A stretch of DNA of 64,000 nt from positions 2,648,824 to 2,712,823 of the forward strand of contig NC_014012.1 of assembly GCF_000091325.1 (NCBI RefSeq). Direction: 5' to 3'. How positions within the stretch are numbered: the first letter of the stretch is position 1; every line of letters begins with the position of its first letter. The stretch is from Shewanella violacea DSS12. Its GTDB lineage: Bacteria; Pseudomonadota; Gammaproteobacteria; Enterobacterales; Shewanellaceae. Under the pieces are notes generated by a model. That model made no database searches. It saw only the letters and a list, made by a program, of their open reading frames with translations, and had not been told where the DNA came from. The translations under genes and the position numbers were made by a program. Below are positions 28,447 through 38,371 of this stretch, one piece after another.

Positions 28447-30351
28447 ATGAGCTTATCTAGACTCTTTCATGCCTTTTTATTATTCCTCTTTGCAGGTATC
28501 ACAAGCCTTGTCTATCTAGACAGCAATCACTCTCTTCAAGTAAAATCACAACAAAGACTCGCAAATTATCAGGCTGTTTTCGCCAACACCACATTTTCAG
28601 AAAACAACGGCAAAACCCTGTTAGCTCAATTAAATAAGCATATCTCATTTCAGTTTTTTCAATACATTCATAAAGAAGATAGCAAGTACAATTTGACTCA
28701 AGGCTCACTTTTTCCGGAAGAACAAGGTTTTCTGACTCGTCTCTTTCCTATAGATCTTCCCGATACACGTGATGTCAGTAGCGGACGCTTACAAGTTAAA
28801 GTTTATGCAGACGATTTAATAAAGCAAACAACACACAGGTTTATACAAATCTTGTCAGTTTTATGGCTGAGTTATCTCTTAATTGCCTTCTTCTACCTGC
28901 TGGTTATGAGCAGGTTTAAAAAGTCCATCAATTATGCCGCCAACTACATAGACAATTTATCTAACCAGTCATACGATGCATTAGCATCATCAAAGCTATC
29001 CTTTGAGCTTCATCCCTTAGCTCAAGCCCTAGGAAACTGTAAACTACAACTTAAACATCGCTCAGATGAATTAGCGAAAGAAAATGAAAAATTAAAGCGA
29101 GTTGCTTTTGAAGATGCTATAACGGGATTTGAAACCAGAGTTAAATTCACCCAGAAGCTCGAATCCTTCACCACCTTAGGCAAAGAGCAGATTGGCCTCT
29201 TAGCGATGATCAAAGCCAGTGAGCTTGGGCAAATAAACCAAAACCATGGCCGCTCCGCCGGTGATGATTATCTGGCTGAAGTTGCTGATTGCATAAGGAA
29301 AGCCATTCATAAATATCCAAATTCACAATGCTATAGGATCTCGACTGCCGATTTTGCCGTTTTCATTCCCGATCTTATTCTCAAAGATGGCATTCCATTT
29401 CTAGAAAATTTGAAGTCTTTATTTGACCAATACCAGCAAACGTTAGAAACCGATTCCATTGCACATATTGGCCTCATCCCTTATCAGCATGATAGTGAGC
29501 CTATGAACTTACTCACCTTAGGTGATACAGCCGTCAGCATCGCACAAACCTTAGGCCCTAACTGTTTTCATATGCAAGATAAGCTTAATGGCGATGAAGT
29601 CTACGGTGATACTCGCTGGAAACTTGCTATCGAAGATTTGATAAAGAGACGTGCAATCAAATTTTATCAGCAACCCATACTCCCCTGTCGAACCGAAGTG
29701 AAAGTCTATAGAGAGCTATTTTCTCGTTTTTATAATAGTGAAGGCAAATTCTTACCTACCTCAACCGTTATTGCCATGGCTGAACGTCATGGCATGATTT
29801 TAGAGTTAGATAAATTGATTGTGATGAACACACTAAAAATCTTGATGGATACCCCGTCACTTGAAGGGGCGTATGGGATAAACATAAGCTCATCATCCAT
29901 AATGCAAGACTCATTCGTTGCCTGGTTAAAAGATCAACTGGTAATGAAACGTCATATCGCAGCAAGACTCGTTTTTGAAACCAATGAAGCTGGGATGCAA
30001 TCTAACTTAGCCGCCAGTTACAAATTTGTTCAAGTCATGCACAGTGTCGGTGCTCGAGTGTCAGTTGAACACTTTGGTATGGGCTTCACTTCATTTAAGT
30101 TCTTCAGAGAAGTGCGGCCAGACTTCATCAAACTCGACGGGAGTTATACAGAATCCATCGAGAAAGATACCAACAATATGTTTTTTATTAAGATGATAGT
30201 AGATATCTCCCGTAGGCTGGGTATTCGGGTCATCGCCACCAGTGTAGAGCGACAAGAAGAGAAACTCACCCTTGAAAAAATGCTGATCGATGGCTTACAA
30301 GGATATTACATCGCCCAACCCCAAGCCATACAGTTGTTGGGGTCTAATTAA
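28447..30351 (+). CDS. Membrane protein with degenerate GGDEF and EAL domains (LapD/CsrD-like)
   Basis: A 634-residue inner-membrane protein. Two membrane segments (about residues 5-24 and 135-155) enclose a periplasmic sensor region of about 110 residues; a HAMP-like/coiled-coil stretch (KHRSDELAKENEKLKR) leads to GGDEF and EAL domains. Both active sites are altered: STADF replaces GGDEF and ELF replaces EAL. That is the pattern of LapD (a c-di-GMP receptor controlling adhesin cleavage) and of CsrD (an RNA-turnover factor); the topology fits LapD slightly better. I chose ATG 28447, with CGGA upstream and a LapD-like MSLSRLF start, over an ATG 30 nt earlier. It lies just upstream of the rsx operon. 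Function unproven. Confidence 0.72.
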   Translation: MSLSRLFHAFLLFLFAGITSLVYLDSNHSLQVKSQQRLANYQAVFANTTFSENNGKTLLAQLNKHISFQFFQYIHKEDSKYNLTQGSLFPEEQGFLTRLFPIDLPDTRDVSSGRLQVKVYADDLIKQTTHRFIQILSVLWLSYLLIAFFYLLVMSRFKKSINYAANYIDNLSNQSYDALASSKLSFELHPLAQALGNCKLQLKHRSDELAKENEKLKRVAFEDAITGFETRVKFTQKLESFTTLGKEQIGLLAMIKASELGQINQNHGRSAGDDYLAEVADCIRKAIHKYPNSQCYRISTADFAVFIPDLILKDGIPFLENLKSLFDQYQQTLETDSIAHIGLIPYQHDSEPMNLLTLGDTAVSIAQTLGPNCFHMQDKLNGDEVYGDTRWKLAIEDLIKRRAIKFYQQPILPCRTEVKVYRELFSRFYNSEGKFLPTSTVIAMAERHGMILELDKLIVMNTLKILMDTPSLEGAYGINISSSSIMQDSFVAWLKDQLVMKRHIAARLVFETNEAGMQSNLAASYKFVQVMHSVGARVSVEHFGMGFTSFKFFREVRPDFIKLDGSYTESIEKDTNNMFFIKMIVDISRRLGIRVIATSVERQEEKLTLEKMLIDGLQGYYIAQPQAIQLLGSN

Positions 30352-30463
30352 TCGGTTTTTAAAAATATAACTAAATTATTTAAAACCTTGTATTCTATGT
30401 GTTGTTTCTGGCACAGGAAAAGCCGATAATAGCACTAATAATTATTCCCAAAAATGAAATGAG

Positions 30464-31042
30464 ATGAGTGAGTATCTCCTATTATTGATCGGCACAGTCC
30501 TGGTCAATAATTTTGTATTAGTAAAATTTCTTGGCCTTTGCCCTTTCATGGGGGTATCCAGCAAACTTGAATCTGCCATAGGCATGTCAATGGCGACAAC
30601 ATTCGTGCTGACATTAGCCTCGGTATTAAGTTACCTGGTCAATCAATACCTGCTACTGCCATTTGACCTAAATTACCTTAGAACCATGAGTTTCATCTTG
30701 GTTATCGCCGTAGTGGTGCAATTTACTGAAATGCTGGTGCAAAAAACCAGTGCATCCCTCTATCGGGCACTCGGGATCTACCTGCCACTTATTACGACAA
30801 ACTGTGCCGTATTAGGTGTAGCTCTGCTCAACATCAATGAAAAACATAATTTTCTCCAATCTGCTGTATATGGTTTTGGTGCCGCTGTCGGTTTTTCTCT
30901 CGTGCTCATCCTATTCTCAGCCATGCGCGAGCGTCTCGCTGCTGCGGATGTTCCTTTGCCCTTTCGAGGCGGAGCCATTGCTATGATAACCGCGGGCTTG
31001 ATGTCACTGGCATTTATGGGATTCACGGGGTTAGTTAAATAG
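30464..31042 (+). CDS. rsxA: Electron transport complex subunit RsxA (RnfA)
   Basis: A 192-residue integral membrane subunit of the Rnf/Rsx complex, which moves electrons between NADH and ferredoxin-like carriers coupled to ion flow, or in enterics reduces SoxR. Six hydrophobic segments are visible, and the opening [20 protein letters not shown] is the RsxA signature; a Cys in LGLCPFMG and one in TTNCAVLG are the conserved cysteines thought to bind an Fe-S cluster with RsxE. It is the first gene of a six-gene operon; the next starts 2 bp later. Confidence 0.97.
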   Translation: MSEYLLLLIGTVLVNNFVLVKFLGLCPFMGVSSKLESAIGMSMATTFVLTLASVLSYLVNQYLLLPFDLNYLRTMSFILVIAVVVQFTEMLVQKTSASLYRALGIYLPLITTNCAVLGVALLNINEKHNFLQSAVYGFGAAVGFSLVLILFSAMRERLAAADVPLPFRGGAIAMITAGLMSLAFMGFTGLVK

Positions 31043-31044
31043 TC

Positions 31045-31614
31045 ATGTCTGGAATATTTATCGCAATAATCTTGCTGACGGTCCTCGCACTCTTTTTTGG
31101 TCTCTTACTGGGTTTCGCAGCAGAGAAATTTAAAGTTGAAGGCGATCCTCTGGTGGATCAACTCGAAGCTCTACTGCCTCAAACGCAATGTGGCCAGTGC
31201 GGTTACCCAGGTTGTCGTCCCTATGCAGAAGCCATAGCCAATGGAGACAAGATCAATAAGTGTCCTCCCGGCGGCACCGCCACCATGGAAAAGCTAGCGG
31301 ATATGGCTGGGGTTGATCCCGAACCTTTGACCGCGACCGAAGAAGTGCAGGTAAAGAAAGTCGCCTACATACGTGAAGACGAATGCATAGGCTGTACTAA
31401 GTGTATTCAGGCCTGTCCTGTTGATGCCATCTTAGGCGCCGGTAAGTTAATGCATACCGTCATTACTGATTACTGTACGGGTTGCGACCTATGTGTCGAG
31501 CCCTGCCCTGTCGATTGCATCGACATGCTACCTGTGACACAAAATATCAAAAACTGGGATTGGAAGTTAAACGCTATCCCAGTAAGAACCATAGATGAGG
31601 ATGTGAAGTGCTAA
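31045..31614 (+). CDS. rsxB: Electron transport complex subunit RsxB (RnfB)
   Basis: A 189-residue ferredoxin-like subunit. An N-terminal membrane helix (about residues 4-24) is followed by an Fe-S domain with [13 protein letters not shown] (about 49-61) and a ferredoxin domain with two CxxCxxCxxxCP motifs ([12 protein letters not shown] and [12 protein letters not shown]), each binding a [4Fe-4S] cluster. Length equals E. coli RsxB (192) closely. Its stop overlaps the rsxC start by 7 nt, so translation is coupled. Confidence 0.97.
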   Translation: MSGIFIAIILLTVLALFFGLLLGFAAEKFKVEGDPLVDQLEALLPQTQCGQCGYPGCRPYAEAIANGDKINKCPPGGTATMEKLADMAGVDPEPLTATEEVQVKKVAYIREDECIGCTKCIQACPVDAILGAGKLMHTVITDYCTGCDLCVEPCPVDCIDMLPVTQNIKNWDWKLNAIPVRTIDEDVKC

Positions 31615-34352
31615 CTTTATTCGAACAAATTGATAAAGGGACACTTTGGCGGTCAACCGGCGGAATTCATCCTCCAGAGAGAAAAACCCTCTCTAACAGA
31701 TCACCGATCAAGACCTTGCCCCTAGCAGATGAGTATGTAGTCCCACTGCCTCAGATTGGTGAGTCTGCAGTATTAATCGTAAAACAAGGTGATTATGTCG
31801 CTAAAGGTGCCGTTCTCACCAAGGGCACTCATTTTGGCCATCTACCGGCCCACGCTCCGACCTCGGGTCATGTATCGCGTATTGAACAGCGCCCAGGTAA
31901 CCATGCTTCAGGATTAGAAGTAATGAGCTGCGTCATTAAAGCCGATGGACTCGATACTCAAGATGGGAATATTCATAAGGCACTCTCTGCGGATGAAGTT
32001 GGCCAGTTAACCGATAAGCAACTGCTGACTAAAATACAACAAGCGGGTATTGCGGGCTTAGGCGGCGCAGCTTTTCCGACACATATTAAACTCAGCCCAG
32101 CCAGTGATATTGAGTTAGTCATCATCAATGGCATTGAATGTGAGCCCTACATTACATCCGATGACATGATCATGCGTGAGAAAAGTGATGAGATCCTCAA
32201 TGGCATCGCCATCATTCATAAATTATTGACTCCCAAACGTCTCATTATCGCCATTGAAGACAATAAGCCACAAGCTATAGAAGAGATGCAGCACGCGTTG
32301 AATCGAAGCTCTCTGCCGAAAGATGGCGTCAGGATCACAAGTATCCCGACACTTTATCCATCTGGAGGTGAAAAACAACTTATTCAGATTTTGACGGGGC
32401 AAGAAGTCCCATCGGGATCCATACCAGCTCAACTTGGCATAGTGGTGCAGAATGTTGCAACAGCTTATGCCATCAATGAGGCCGTTCTGCGTAATTACCC
32501 TCTGATTGAGCGTGTTGTTACGGTCACTGGTGAGAACACCCAGCTGCCTGGTAATTATTGGATCCCAATCGGTACCCCAATATCTCATGTCTTGAGCCAA
32601 ACTCAATTCATAGGCAACGAACATGATAAGGTGATCATAGGTGGACCTATGATGGGTTATGCCTTACATAACGATAATGCCCCGACACTGAAAGGTTCTA
32701 ATTGTGTGCTCTTGCCAGCCAGCGACGAATTAGCACCAGAGCAGAAAGAGATCCCCTGTGTACGTTGTGGCGAATGTGCTCAGGTATGTCCGGCCCAGCT
32801 CCTCCCTCAGCAGTTATTCTGGCATGCAAAGGCTCAAGAATACGATAAAGCCACTAGCTTTAACTTAGCTGACTGCATCGAATGTGGTTGCTGTACTTAT
32901 GTCTGTCCCAGTGAAATTCCTCTCGTAGAATATTATCGTATCGCTAAGTCTGCGATAAAAGCCGAAGCCGAAGAGAAGAAACAGGCAGAACTGGCTAAAC
33001 AAAGATTCGATCTTCGTACTCAACGTCTCGAAGATGAAAAACGGGCACGAGAAGAGAAGCAAAAAACATCAGCTGCAAGGCGCAAGGCAAGCATGTCCAC
33101 ATCGGATAAAGATGCTGTCGCTCTTGCAATGGCAAAAATTAAAGCTAAGAAAGAAGCTGCTTCTGCAGCAGCGGCTCAATCTCAAGCGACTGACTCGTCA
33201 AGTACTGGAACAGATGCAGATACTAAGAGTCAGAGTAAACGCACAGACATTTCCGCCGCTGTGGCCCGCGCCAAAGCCAAGAAGGCTGCACAGAAAGCCG
33301 CTGCTACCGACAAGGCAATACCTACTCCAGGTTCAATCCCGGAGTCAACAGCACCGGCTGACGACAGGAAAGCTAAAATTGCTGCAGCTGTGGCGCGTGC
33401 TAAAGCGAAGAAAGCAGGTTTAAAACAAGGTTCTGCTGATGGTATTGGCTCAGATGAGTCGGATACAAGTACAGTCAAATCACCACCAATAGCTGATGAA
33501 GTCGACAACAGTGCAATAAGTGCCCCTGTCGATGACAAGAAAGCCAGAATTGCAGCAGCTGTGGCCCGTGCAAAAGCGAAGAAAGCGGCCTTGAAACAAA
33601 AAGATGATGCGGATACAAGTACAGTCAAGACACCATCAATCGCTGATGAAGTCGACATCAGTACAGTCAATGCACCGTTAATCGATGATAAGAAAGCGAG
33701 AATTGCCGCTACTATCGCTAAAGCCAAGGCGAAGAAGGCTGCGGCTCAGCTAAGCCTTGATAAAGCCGACACAAGTACAGTCAAGGCACCGTCAATCGCT
33801 GATGAAGTCGATACAAGTACAGTCAATGCACCGTTAATCGATGATAAGAAAGCCAGAATTGCCGCCACTATCGCTAAAGCCAAGGCGAAGAAGGCTGCGG
33901 CTCAGCTAAGCCTTGATAAAGCCGACACAAGTACAGTCAAGGCACCGTCAATCGCTGATGAAGTCGATATTAGTACAGTCAAATCACCAGCAATCGATGA
34001 TAAGAAAGCCAGAATTGCTGCCACTATCGCTAAAGCCAAAGCGAAGAAAATTGCAGCTCAGTTAAGCCTTGATAAAGCCGATACAAGTACAGTCAAGGCA
34101 CCGTCAATCGCTGATGAAGTCGATATTAGTACAGTCAAATCACCACCGTTAATCGATGATAAGAAAGCCAGAATTGCTGCCACTATCGCTAAAGCCAAGG
34201 CGAAGAAAATTGCAGCTCAGCAAGATGCTGATCAAGTCACTGCACCTATCGACGATAAGAAAGCCAGAATAGCAGCCGCTGTTGCCAAGGCTAAAGCCAA
34301 AAAAGCGGCCCTTAATACCGGCGGCACCAAAACAGAAGATGATAAGGATTAA
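31608..34352 (+). CDS. rsxC: Electron transport complex subunit RsxC with extended repeat tail
   Basis: A 914-residue peripheral subunit that takes electrons from NADH. The core (about residues 1-450) has the RnfC opening with GGIHPPE, a Rossmann-like FMN/NADH part with [16 protein letters not shown], and two [4Fe-4S] motifs [12 protein letters not shown] and [12 protein letters not shown]. After about residue 450 comes a long Ala/Lys-rich coiled region with [23 protein letters not shown] units, and from about 611 a 52-residue tandem repeat. Start is GTG with GAGG 7 nt upstream, inside the end of rsxB. E. coli RsxC is 740 residues; the excess is in the tail. Confidence 0.95.
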   Translation: MLTLFEQIDKGTLWRSTGGIHPPERKTLSNRSPIKTLPLADEYVVPLPQIGESAVLIVKQGDYVAKGAVLTKGTHFGHLPAHAPTSGHVSRIEQRPGNHASGLEVMSCVIKADGLDTQDGNIHKALSADEVGQLTDKQLLTKIQQAGIAGLGGAAFPTHIKLSPASDIELVIINGIECEPYITSDDMIMREKSDEILNGIAIIHKLLTPKRLIIAIEDNKPQAIEEMQHALNRSSLPKDGVRITSIPTLYPSGGEKQLIQILTGQEVPSGSIPAQLGIVVQNVATAYAINEAVLRNYPLIERVVTVTGENTQLPGNYWIPIGTPISHVLSQTQFIGNEHDKVIIGGPMMGYALHNDNAPTLKGSNCVLLPASDELAPEQKEIPCVRCGECAQVCPAQLLPQQLFWHAKAQEYDKATSFNLADCIECGCCTYVCPSEIPLVEYYRIAKSAIKAEAEEKKQAELAKQRFDLRTQRLEDEKRAREEKQKTSAARRKASMSTSDKDAVALAMAKIKAKKEAASAAAAQSQATDSSSTGTDADTKSQSKRTDISAAVARAKAKKAAQKAAATDKAIPTPGSIPESTAPADDRKAKIAAAVARAKAKKAGLKQGSADGIGSDESDTSTVKSPPIADEVDNSAISAPVDDKKARIAAAVARAKAKKAALKQKDDADTSTVKTPSIADEVDISTVNAPLIDDKKARIAATIAKAKAKKAAAQLSLDKADTSTVKAPSIADEVDTSTVNAPLIDDKKARIAATIAKAKAKKAAAQLSLDKADTSTVKAPSIADEVDISTVKSPAIDDKKARIAATIAKAKAKKIAAQLSLDKADTSTVKAPSIADEVDISTVKSPPLIDDKKARIAATIAKAKAKKIAAQQDADQVTAPIDDKKARIAAAVAKAKAKKAALNTGGTKTEDDKD
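33460..34300 (+). repeat. 156-bp in-frame tandem repeat in rsxC
   Basis: A marker GATGATAAGAAAGC recurs at about 33684, 33840, 33996, 34155 and, shortened, 34251; spacing is 156, 156, 159 and 96 bp. Each unit encodes about 52 residues with [15 protein letters not shown], then [18 protein letters not shown], then AAQLSLDKA. Units 33684-34155 are near-identical at the DNA level, so the expansion is recent; outer units are more diverged. Confidence 0.9.
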
Positions 34353-34355
34353 TTA

Positions 34356-35408
34356 ATGGCATTTAAGATTGCCTCTTCGCCTCACTTGAGTCGTCGATTC
34401 CAGACCAGCACCTTGATGCAAAGAGTGCTACTGTGTGCCTTACCTGGCGTAGCAGTACAATGCTATTTTTTCGGCTGGGGCACCATAATTCAGCTATTTA
34501 TTGCCATCTCTGTCGCGCTATTTTGTGAGGCTAGCGTGTTAAGGTTAAGGAAGAGACCCGTATTAGCCACGCTAAAGGACAACAGTGCCTTACTGACCGC
34601 CCTTTTTATCGGTATTGCAGTTCCTCCGCTTGCGCCTTGGTGGTTAACCTTCATGGGCGCTATGTTTGCGATCATCATAGTTAAACATCTCTATGGTGGA
34701 CTGGGGCACAACATATTTAACCCAGCGATGGCGGCGTACGTCATGCTACTGATCTCTTTTCCCGTTCAGATGACGACTTGGGTAGCTCCGAATGTCATAG
34801 CAAGCCAGCCTCTGGATATATTAGCCAGTTTACATATGGTATTTATCGGCGCAAGCCAAGTGGAAATAAGTGCCTACAAGATGGGCTTCGATGGCATGAC
34901 TATGGCCACCCCTCTGGATACCTTGAAAACAGATCTCGCGATGGGATTAACCAGTACAGAAAGTTTCACTAAATCTATTTTTAGTGATGGCTATGGTGTC
35001 GGTTGGTTTTGGGTCAATATGGCTTATCTCGCCGGTGGGCTTGCCATGATAAAGATGAAATTGATCCGCTGGCATATCAGTGTAGGACTCTTAGGAGCAC
35101 TCTACATCTGTTCAAGCATAGGGTTTCTTCTCAATCCTGATACCCATGCAGGCCCCCTATTCCACCTGTTTTCTGGTGCAAGCATGTTGGCTGCATTTTT
35201 CATTGCTACCGATCCCGTCACCGCAGCAACCAGCGTCAGGGGAAGACTCTTGTTCGGCGCCTTAATCGGTGTCTTAGTCTATATCATACGCACTTATGGC
35301 GGTTATCCAGATGCTTATGCCTTTGCCATTTTACTCGCCAACCTGTGTGCACCTTTCATCGATCACTATATGAAGCCCAGAACTTATGGTCACAGATCAA
35401 GAAGCTAA
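34356..35408 (+). CDS. rsxD: Electron transport complex subunit RsxD (RnfD)
   Basis: A 350-residue membrane subunit with about nine hydrophobic segments. The covalent FMN-attachment threonine is expected in [12 protein letters not shown] (about residues 179-190), as in RnfD/Nqr[19 protein letters not shown] and [12 protein letters not shown] are other conserved blocks. Length matches E. coli RsxD (352). It starts 3 bp after rsxC. Confidence 0.96.
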   Translation: MAFKIASSPHLSRRFQTSTLMQRVLLCALPGVAVQCYFFGWGTIIQLFIAISVALFCEASVLRLRKRPVLATLKDNSALLTALFIGIAVPPLAPWWLTFMGAMFAIIIVKHLYGGLGHNIFNPAMAAYVMLLISFPVQMTTWVAPNVIASQPLDILASLHMVFIGASQVEISAYKMGFDGMTMATPLDTLKTDLAMGLTSTESFTKSIFSDGYGVGWFWVNMAYLAGGLAMIKMKLIRWHISVGLLGALYICSSIGFLLNPDTHAGPLFHLFSGASMLAAFFIATDPVTAATSVRGRLLFGALIGVLVYIIRTYGGYPDAYAFAILLANLCAPFIDHYMKPRTYGHRSRS

Positions 35409-35423
35409 TACAGAGAATTACAT

Positions 35424-36062
35424 ATGAAGACATCAATTTTAAAAAACGGCTTTTTGCTGGGACTATTCGCTCTGTTATGCACAGCTTTTGTGGCCGTAGT
35501 TAACTATGGGACTGCCGATAAAATTAAACAGCAACAACAGCTAGAATTAAAACGTACGCTGCATCAACTCATACCAGACAGTATGCATGACAATGAACTG
35601 GCCGAGTACTGCATCTTGATCCACAATGAGGAGGCTTTAGGCATAGATATACCTCTGCCTTCATATATCGCCACGCAAGAGTCGGTCCCTGTAGCCATCG
35701 CCATAGAAGCTGTTGCTCCAGATGGCTACAATGGCGATATTAAATTGATCATCGGCATCGACAGTAGCGGTAAGGTCCTCGGGGTACGAACACTTTCCCA
35801 TACCGAGACGCCTGGGCTAGGTGATAAAATAGACCTGAGAAAATCTGATTGGGTACTCAGCTTCAATCAAAAGAGACTAGATTCTGACACTGATAAACAT
35901 TGGAATGTTAAAAAAGACGGCGGCGATTTCGACCAATTTACCGGCGCAACAATAACCCCTAGGGCCTATGTGAAAGCCGTACGTAAGGCACTGATATATT
36001 TTAATGAAAATAGTGAGAGCTTACTTAAACGTCCTGCAAACTGTGAGGTTGATTACCGATGA
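35424..36062 (+). CDS. rsxG: Electron transport complex subunit RsxG (RnfG)
   Basis: A 212-residue periplasm-facing flavoprotein subunit with one N-terminal membrane helix (about residues 8-28). The flavinylation motif [10 protein letters not shown] (about 172-181) holds the FMN-linked threonine. [11 protein letters not shown] is the conserved FMN_bind block. Its TGA stop shares bases with the rsxE start codon (ATGA). Confidence 0.96.
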   Translation: MKTSILKNGFLLGLFALLCTAFVAVVNYGTADKIKQQQQLELKRTLHQLIPDSMHDNELAEYCILIHNEEALGIDIPLPSYIATQESVPVAIAIEAVAPDGYNGDIKLIIGIDSSGKVLGVRTLSHTETPGLGDKIDLRKSDWVLSFNQKRLDSDTDKHWNVKKDGGDFDQFTGATITPRAYVKAVRKALIYFNENSESLLKRPANCEVDYR

Positions 36063-36829
36063 ATGGATCGAATGTCGATACATCAAATGAGCCCGTAGTC
36101 GATATAACCACGGATTCAAAAACCAGTGCCCTAAGTGCATATAAAGAGATTGCAGCTCAGGGTCTATGGAAGAACAATCCAGGCCTAGTACAACTCTTAG
36201 GTCTGTGCCCATTATTAGCGGTAACAGCCACCTTAACGAATGCCTTAGGCTTAGGTTTGGCAACCATGTTGGTGTTGATTTGCTCTAATATTTTAGTCTC
36301 TTTGGTGAAAGACTTTGTACCAAAAGAGATCCGAATTCCTGTGTTTGTAATGATCATAGCGGCCTTGGTCACGAGTGTGCAGCTACTCATCAACGCTTAC
36401 GCTTATGGACTCTATTTGTCTCTGGGGATCTTCCTTCCCTTGATTGTGACTAACTGCGTCATTATCGGCCGTGCCGAAGCATTTGCATCACGAAATTCTG
36501 TGGCAAAATCAGCCTTCGATGGTTTTATGATGAGCTTCGGCTTCTTAATCGTCTTAGCCATACTCGGTGCCTGCAGAGAGATCTTGGGACAAGGGACCTT
36601 ATTCGATGGTGCCGATCTGTTACTGGGTGATTGGGCAGCGGGACTCACGGTCCATCTCTGGCATTTTGAAACGAGTTTCCTCTTGGCTATGCTCCCACCT
36701 GGCGCCTTTATCGGTATGGGTTTTTTGATCGCTCTTAAGAATGTTATCGATAAAAAAATCGCAGACAAGCAGCCTGAAGTTACAGTGGAAGTACCAGTGA
36801 AACGAGCCAGAATTACTAAAGTAAGCTAA
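36059..36829 (+). CDS. rsxE: Electron transport complex subunit RsxE (RnfE)
   Basis: A 256-residue membrane subunit homologous to RsxA. Conserved [20 protein letters not shown] begins at about residue 36, so the protein has an N-terminal extension of about 25 residues ([20 protein letters not shown]) relative to the usual RsxE. The RBS and the ATGA overlap with rsxG support this long start. A Cys in LGLCPLLA and one in VTNCVIIG match the RsxA pair. It ends the complex genes; nth follows after 33 bp. Confidence 0.95.
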   Translation: MNGSNVDTSNEPVVDITTDSKTSALSAYKEIAAQGLWKNNPGLVQLLGLCPLLAVTATLTNALGLGLATMLVLICSNILVSLVKDFVPKEIRIPVFVMIIAALVTSVQLLINAYAYGLYLSLGIFLPLIVTNCVIIGRAEAFASRNSVAKSAFDGFMMSFGFLIVLAILGACREILGQGTLFDGADLLLGDWAAGLTVHLWHFETSFLLAMLPPGAFIGMGFLIALKNVIDKKIADKQPEVTVEVPVKRARITKVS

Positions 36830-36862
36830 TGCTGTCAGTGACACATAATAATAAGAACATAT

Positions 36863-37504
36863 ATGAATAAAGATAAACGTCAGCGGATATTAGAGATCCT
36901 CAGAGAGAACAATCCCCATCCAGAGACTGAGCTGAATTTCTCCAGCCCATTTGAATTACTGGTTGCGGTTACCCTTTCAGCCCAAGCTACCGATGTCAGC
37001 GTCAACAAGGCAACCGATAAATTATTTCCGGTAGCCAACACCCCTGAAGCCATCTATGCCTTAGGGGTAGATGGCCTGAAAACCTTCATTAAGACCATAG
37101 GTTTATATAATAATAAAGCCATCAATGTCATTAAAGCCTGTGGGATCTTAGTCGAGAAATATCAAGGTCAAGTTCCTGAAGACCGAGAGGCCTTGGAGTC
37201 TCTACCCGGAGTGGGACGCAAAACGGCTAACGTGGTGCTCAATACCGCTTTTGGCTGGCCTACTATCGCCATAGACACCCATATATTCAGAGTCGCGAAC
37301 AGAACCAAGTTTGCCATGGGAAAAAATGTCGATCAGGTAGAGCAAAAGATGTTAAAGGTCGTCCCGGCAGAGTTTATGGTGGATGTTCACCACTGGTTTA
37401 TTCTTCACGGCAGGTACACTTGTATAGCAAGAAAACCACGATGTGGCAGTTGCTTGATAGAAGATTTATGTGAATTTAAAGAGAAGATTTATCCAGAGGA
37501 TTGA
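36863..37504 (+). CDS. nth: Endonuclease III
   Basis: A 213-residue DNA glycosylase/AP lyase that removes oxidised pyrimidines. The helix-hairpin-helix LPGVGRKTANVVL contains the catalytic Lys (about residue 120), and the catalytic Asp is in IAIDTHIFRVANR (about 138). Four cysteines of the [4Fe-4S] loop are at the C-terminus (CIARKPRCGSCLIEDLC). The gene order rsxABCDGE-nth is as in E. coli, so it is probably the last gene of the rsx transcript. Confidence 0.97.
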   Translation: MNKDKRQRILEILRENNPHPETELNFSSPFELLVAVTLSAQATDVSVNKATDKLFPVANTPEAIYALGVDGLKTFIKTIGLYNNKAINVIKACGILVEKYQGQVPEDREALESLPGVGRKTANVVLNTAFGWPTIAIDTHIFRVANRTKFAMGKNVDQVEQKMLKVVPAEFMVDVHHWFILHGRYTCIARKPRCGSCLIEDLCEFKEKIYPED

Positions 37505-37545
37505 TCAGCTTAGCGATTTCGACTAAGTCTGTGGTGCAAATACTG

Positions 37546-37568
37546 AAAAAGCCGCAATGCGGCTTTTT
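37546..37568. terminator. Bidirectional terminator between nth and the small ORF
   Basis: AAAAAGCCGC-AAT-GCGGCTTTTT is symmetrical and would serve both nth (plus) and the small gene (minus). Confidence 0.9.
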
Positions 37569-37592
37569 CATACTAATAGGTATAATTAACAC

Positions 37593-37688
37593 TTAAGAAT
37601 AAGCGTTAAACCATCCTAATAAAGAAGATAGATTAAATACGCCGATAACTGCACTCAAACCAAATGCCATTTTTAATTCAGTATTCAT
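37593..37688 (-). CDS. Putative 31-residue small membrane protein
   Basis: An ATG at 37688 opens a 31-codon frame, with AGGA 6-7 nt upstream, ending in TAA just before the bidirectional terminator. The product reads MNTELKMAFGLSAVIGVF followed by NLSSLLGWFNAYS: a short polar start, then an amphipathic/hydrophobic stretch long enough for one membrane helix. No homologue is recognised. It accounts for much of an otherwise empty 395-bp gap (37505-37899). A good ribosome binding site, no internal stop, hydrophobic composition and a matching terminator support it; promoter evidence is weak. Confidence 0.55.
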   Translation of the reverse strand: MNTELKMAFGLSAVIGVFNLSSLLGWFNAYS

Positions 37689-37899
37689 TCACTTTCCTAT
37701 TCAGTGTCAATATAGTTCATTACTACTTGGCTCATTATCTTAAGAAATGACTGAAATTCACATCACGAGAGCATCAAAGTGTGATCTGCACCTAGGTTAA
37801 TTTGCTTTAGACGTAATCAGATCAATCTGTCGAAGATCTCAGATTCAATGATTATAAGAACGCTAATAATTCTAATTATTAAAAACTACCGAGGTTACA

Positions 37900-38310
37900 A
37901 TGTCTCAATTTTTACACACCATGATCCGTGTGGTCAATTTAGAAAAAAGTATTCACTTCTACACTCAAGTTATGGGTATGAAGCTGCTGCGAAAGTCTGA
38001 AAATACCGAATATCGATATACCCTCGCCTTCGTTGGTTTCTCTGAAGAATCGACAGGTGCAGGCGTCATAGAGCTAACCCATAATTGGGATACCGATAGC
38101 TATGAGATGGGTAATGCCTTTGGTCACTTAGCCATAGGCGAAGAAGATATCTATGGACGTTGCAAGGCGATAGAAGCTGCAGGCGGAAAAATTGTTCGTG
38201 CCCCAGGCCCTGTGGCTGGCGGAACCACAGAAATTGCTTTTGTAGAAGACCCTGATGGCTACAAGATTGAACTCATCCAGATGAGCTCGGCATCTAAAGG
38301 CTTAGGTTAA
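37900..38310 (+). CDS. gloA: Lactoylglutathione lyase (glyoxalase I)
   Basis: A 136-residue metalloenzyme that isomerises the hemithioacetal of methylglyoxal and glutathione to S-lactoylglutathione. Metal ligands are visible in FLHTMIRV (H5), VIELTHNW (E), NAFGHLAIG (H) and YKIELIQM (E). Motif SIHFYTQVMGMKLLR is typical. Length matches E. coli GloA (135). Monocistronic, ending in a bidirectional terminator shared with the receptor gene. Confidence 0.96.
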   Translation: MSQFLHTMIRVVNLEKSIHFYTQVMGMKLLRKSENTEYRYTLAFVGFSEESTGAGVIELTHNWDTDSYEMGNAFGHLAIGEEDIYGRCKAIEAAGGKIVRAPGPVAGGTTEIAFVEDPDGYKIELIQMSSASKGLG

Positions 38311-38327
38311 TTAACAGTGTGACAAGC

Positions 38328-38354
38328 AAAAAAAGCGCCCACAGGCGCTTTTTT
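38328..38354. terminator. Bidirectional terminator between gloA and the TonB-dependent receptor gene
   Basis: AGCGCC-CACA-GGCGCT flanked by an A tract on one side and six T residues on the other. It serves both convergent genes. Confidence 0.9.
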
Positions 38355-38371
38355 GATTTAAACCACAGAGA

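Noticed and set aside
33230..33727. 165-codon frame antisense to rsxC
   Set aside because: It lies wholly within the Ala/Lys repeat DNA of rsxC; repetitive composition keeps the opposite frame open.
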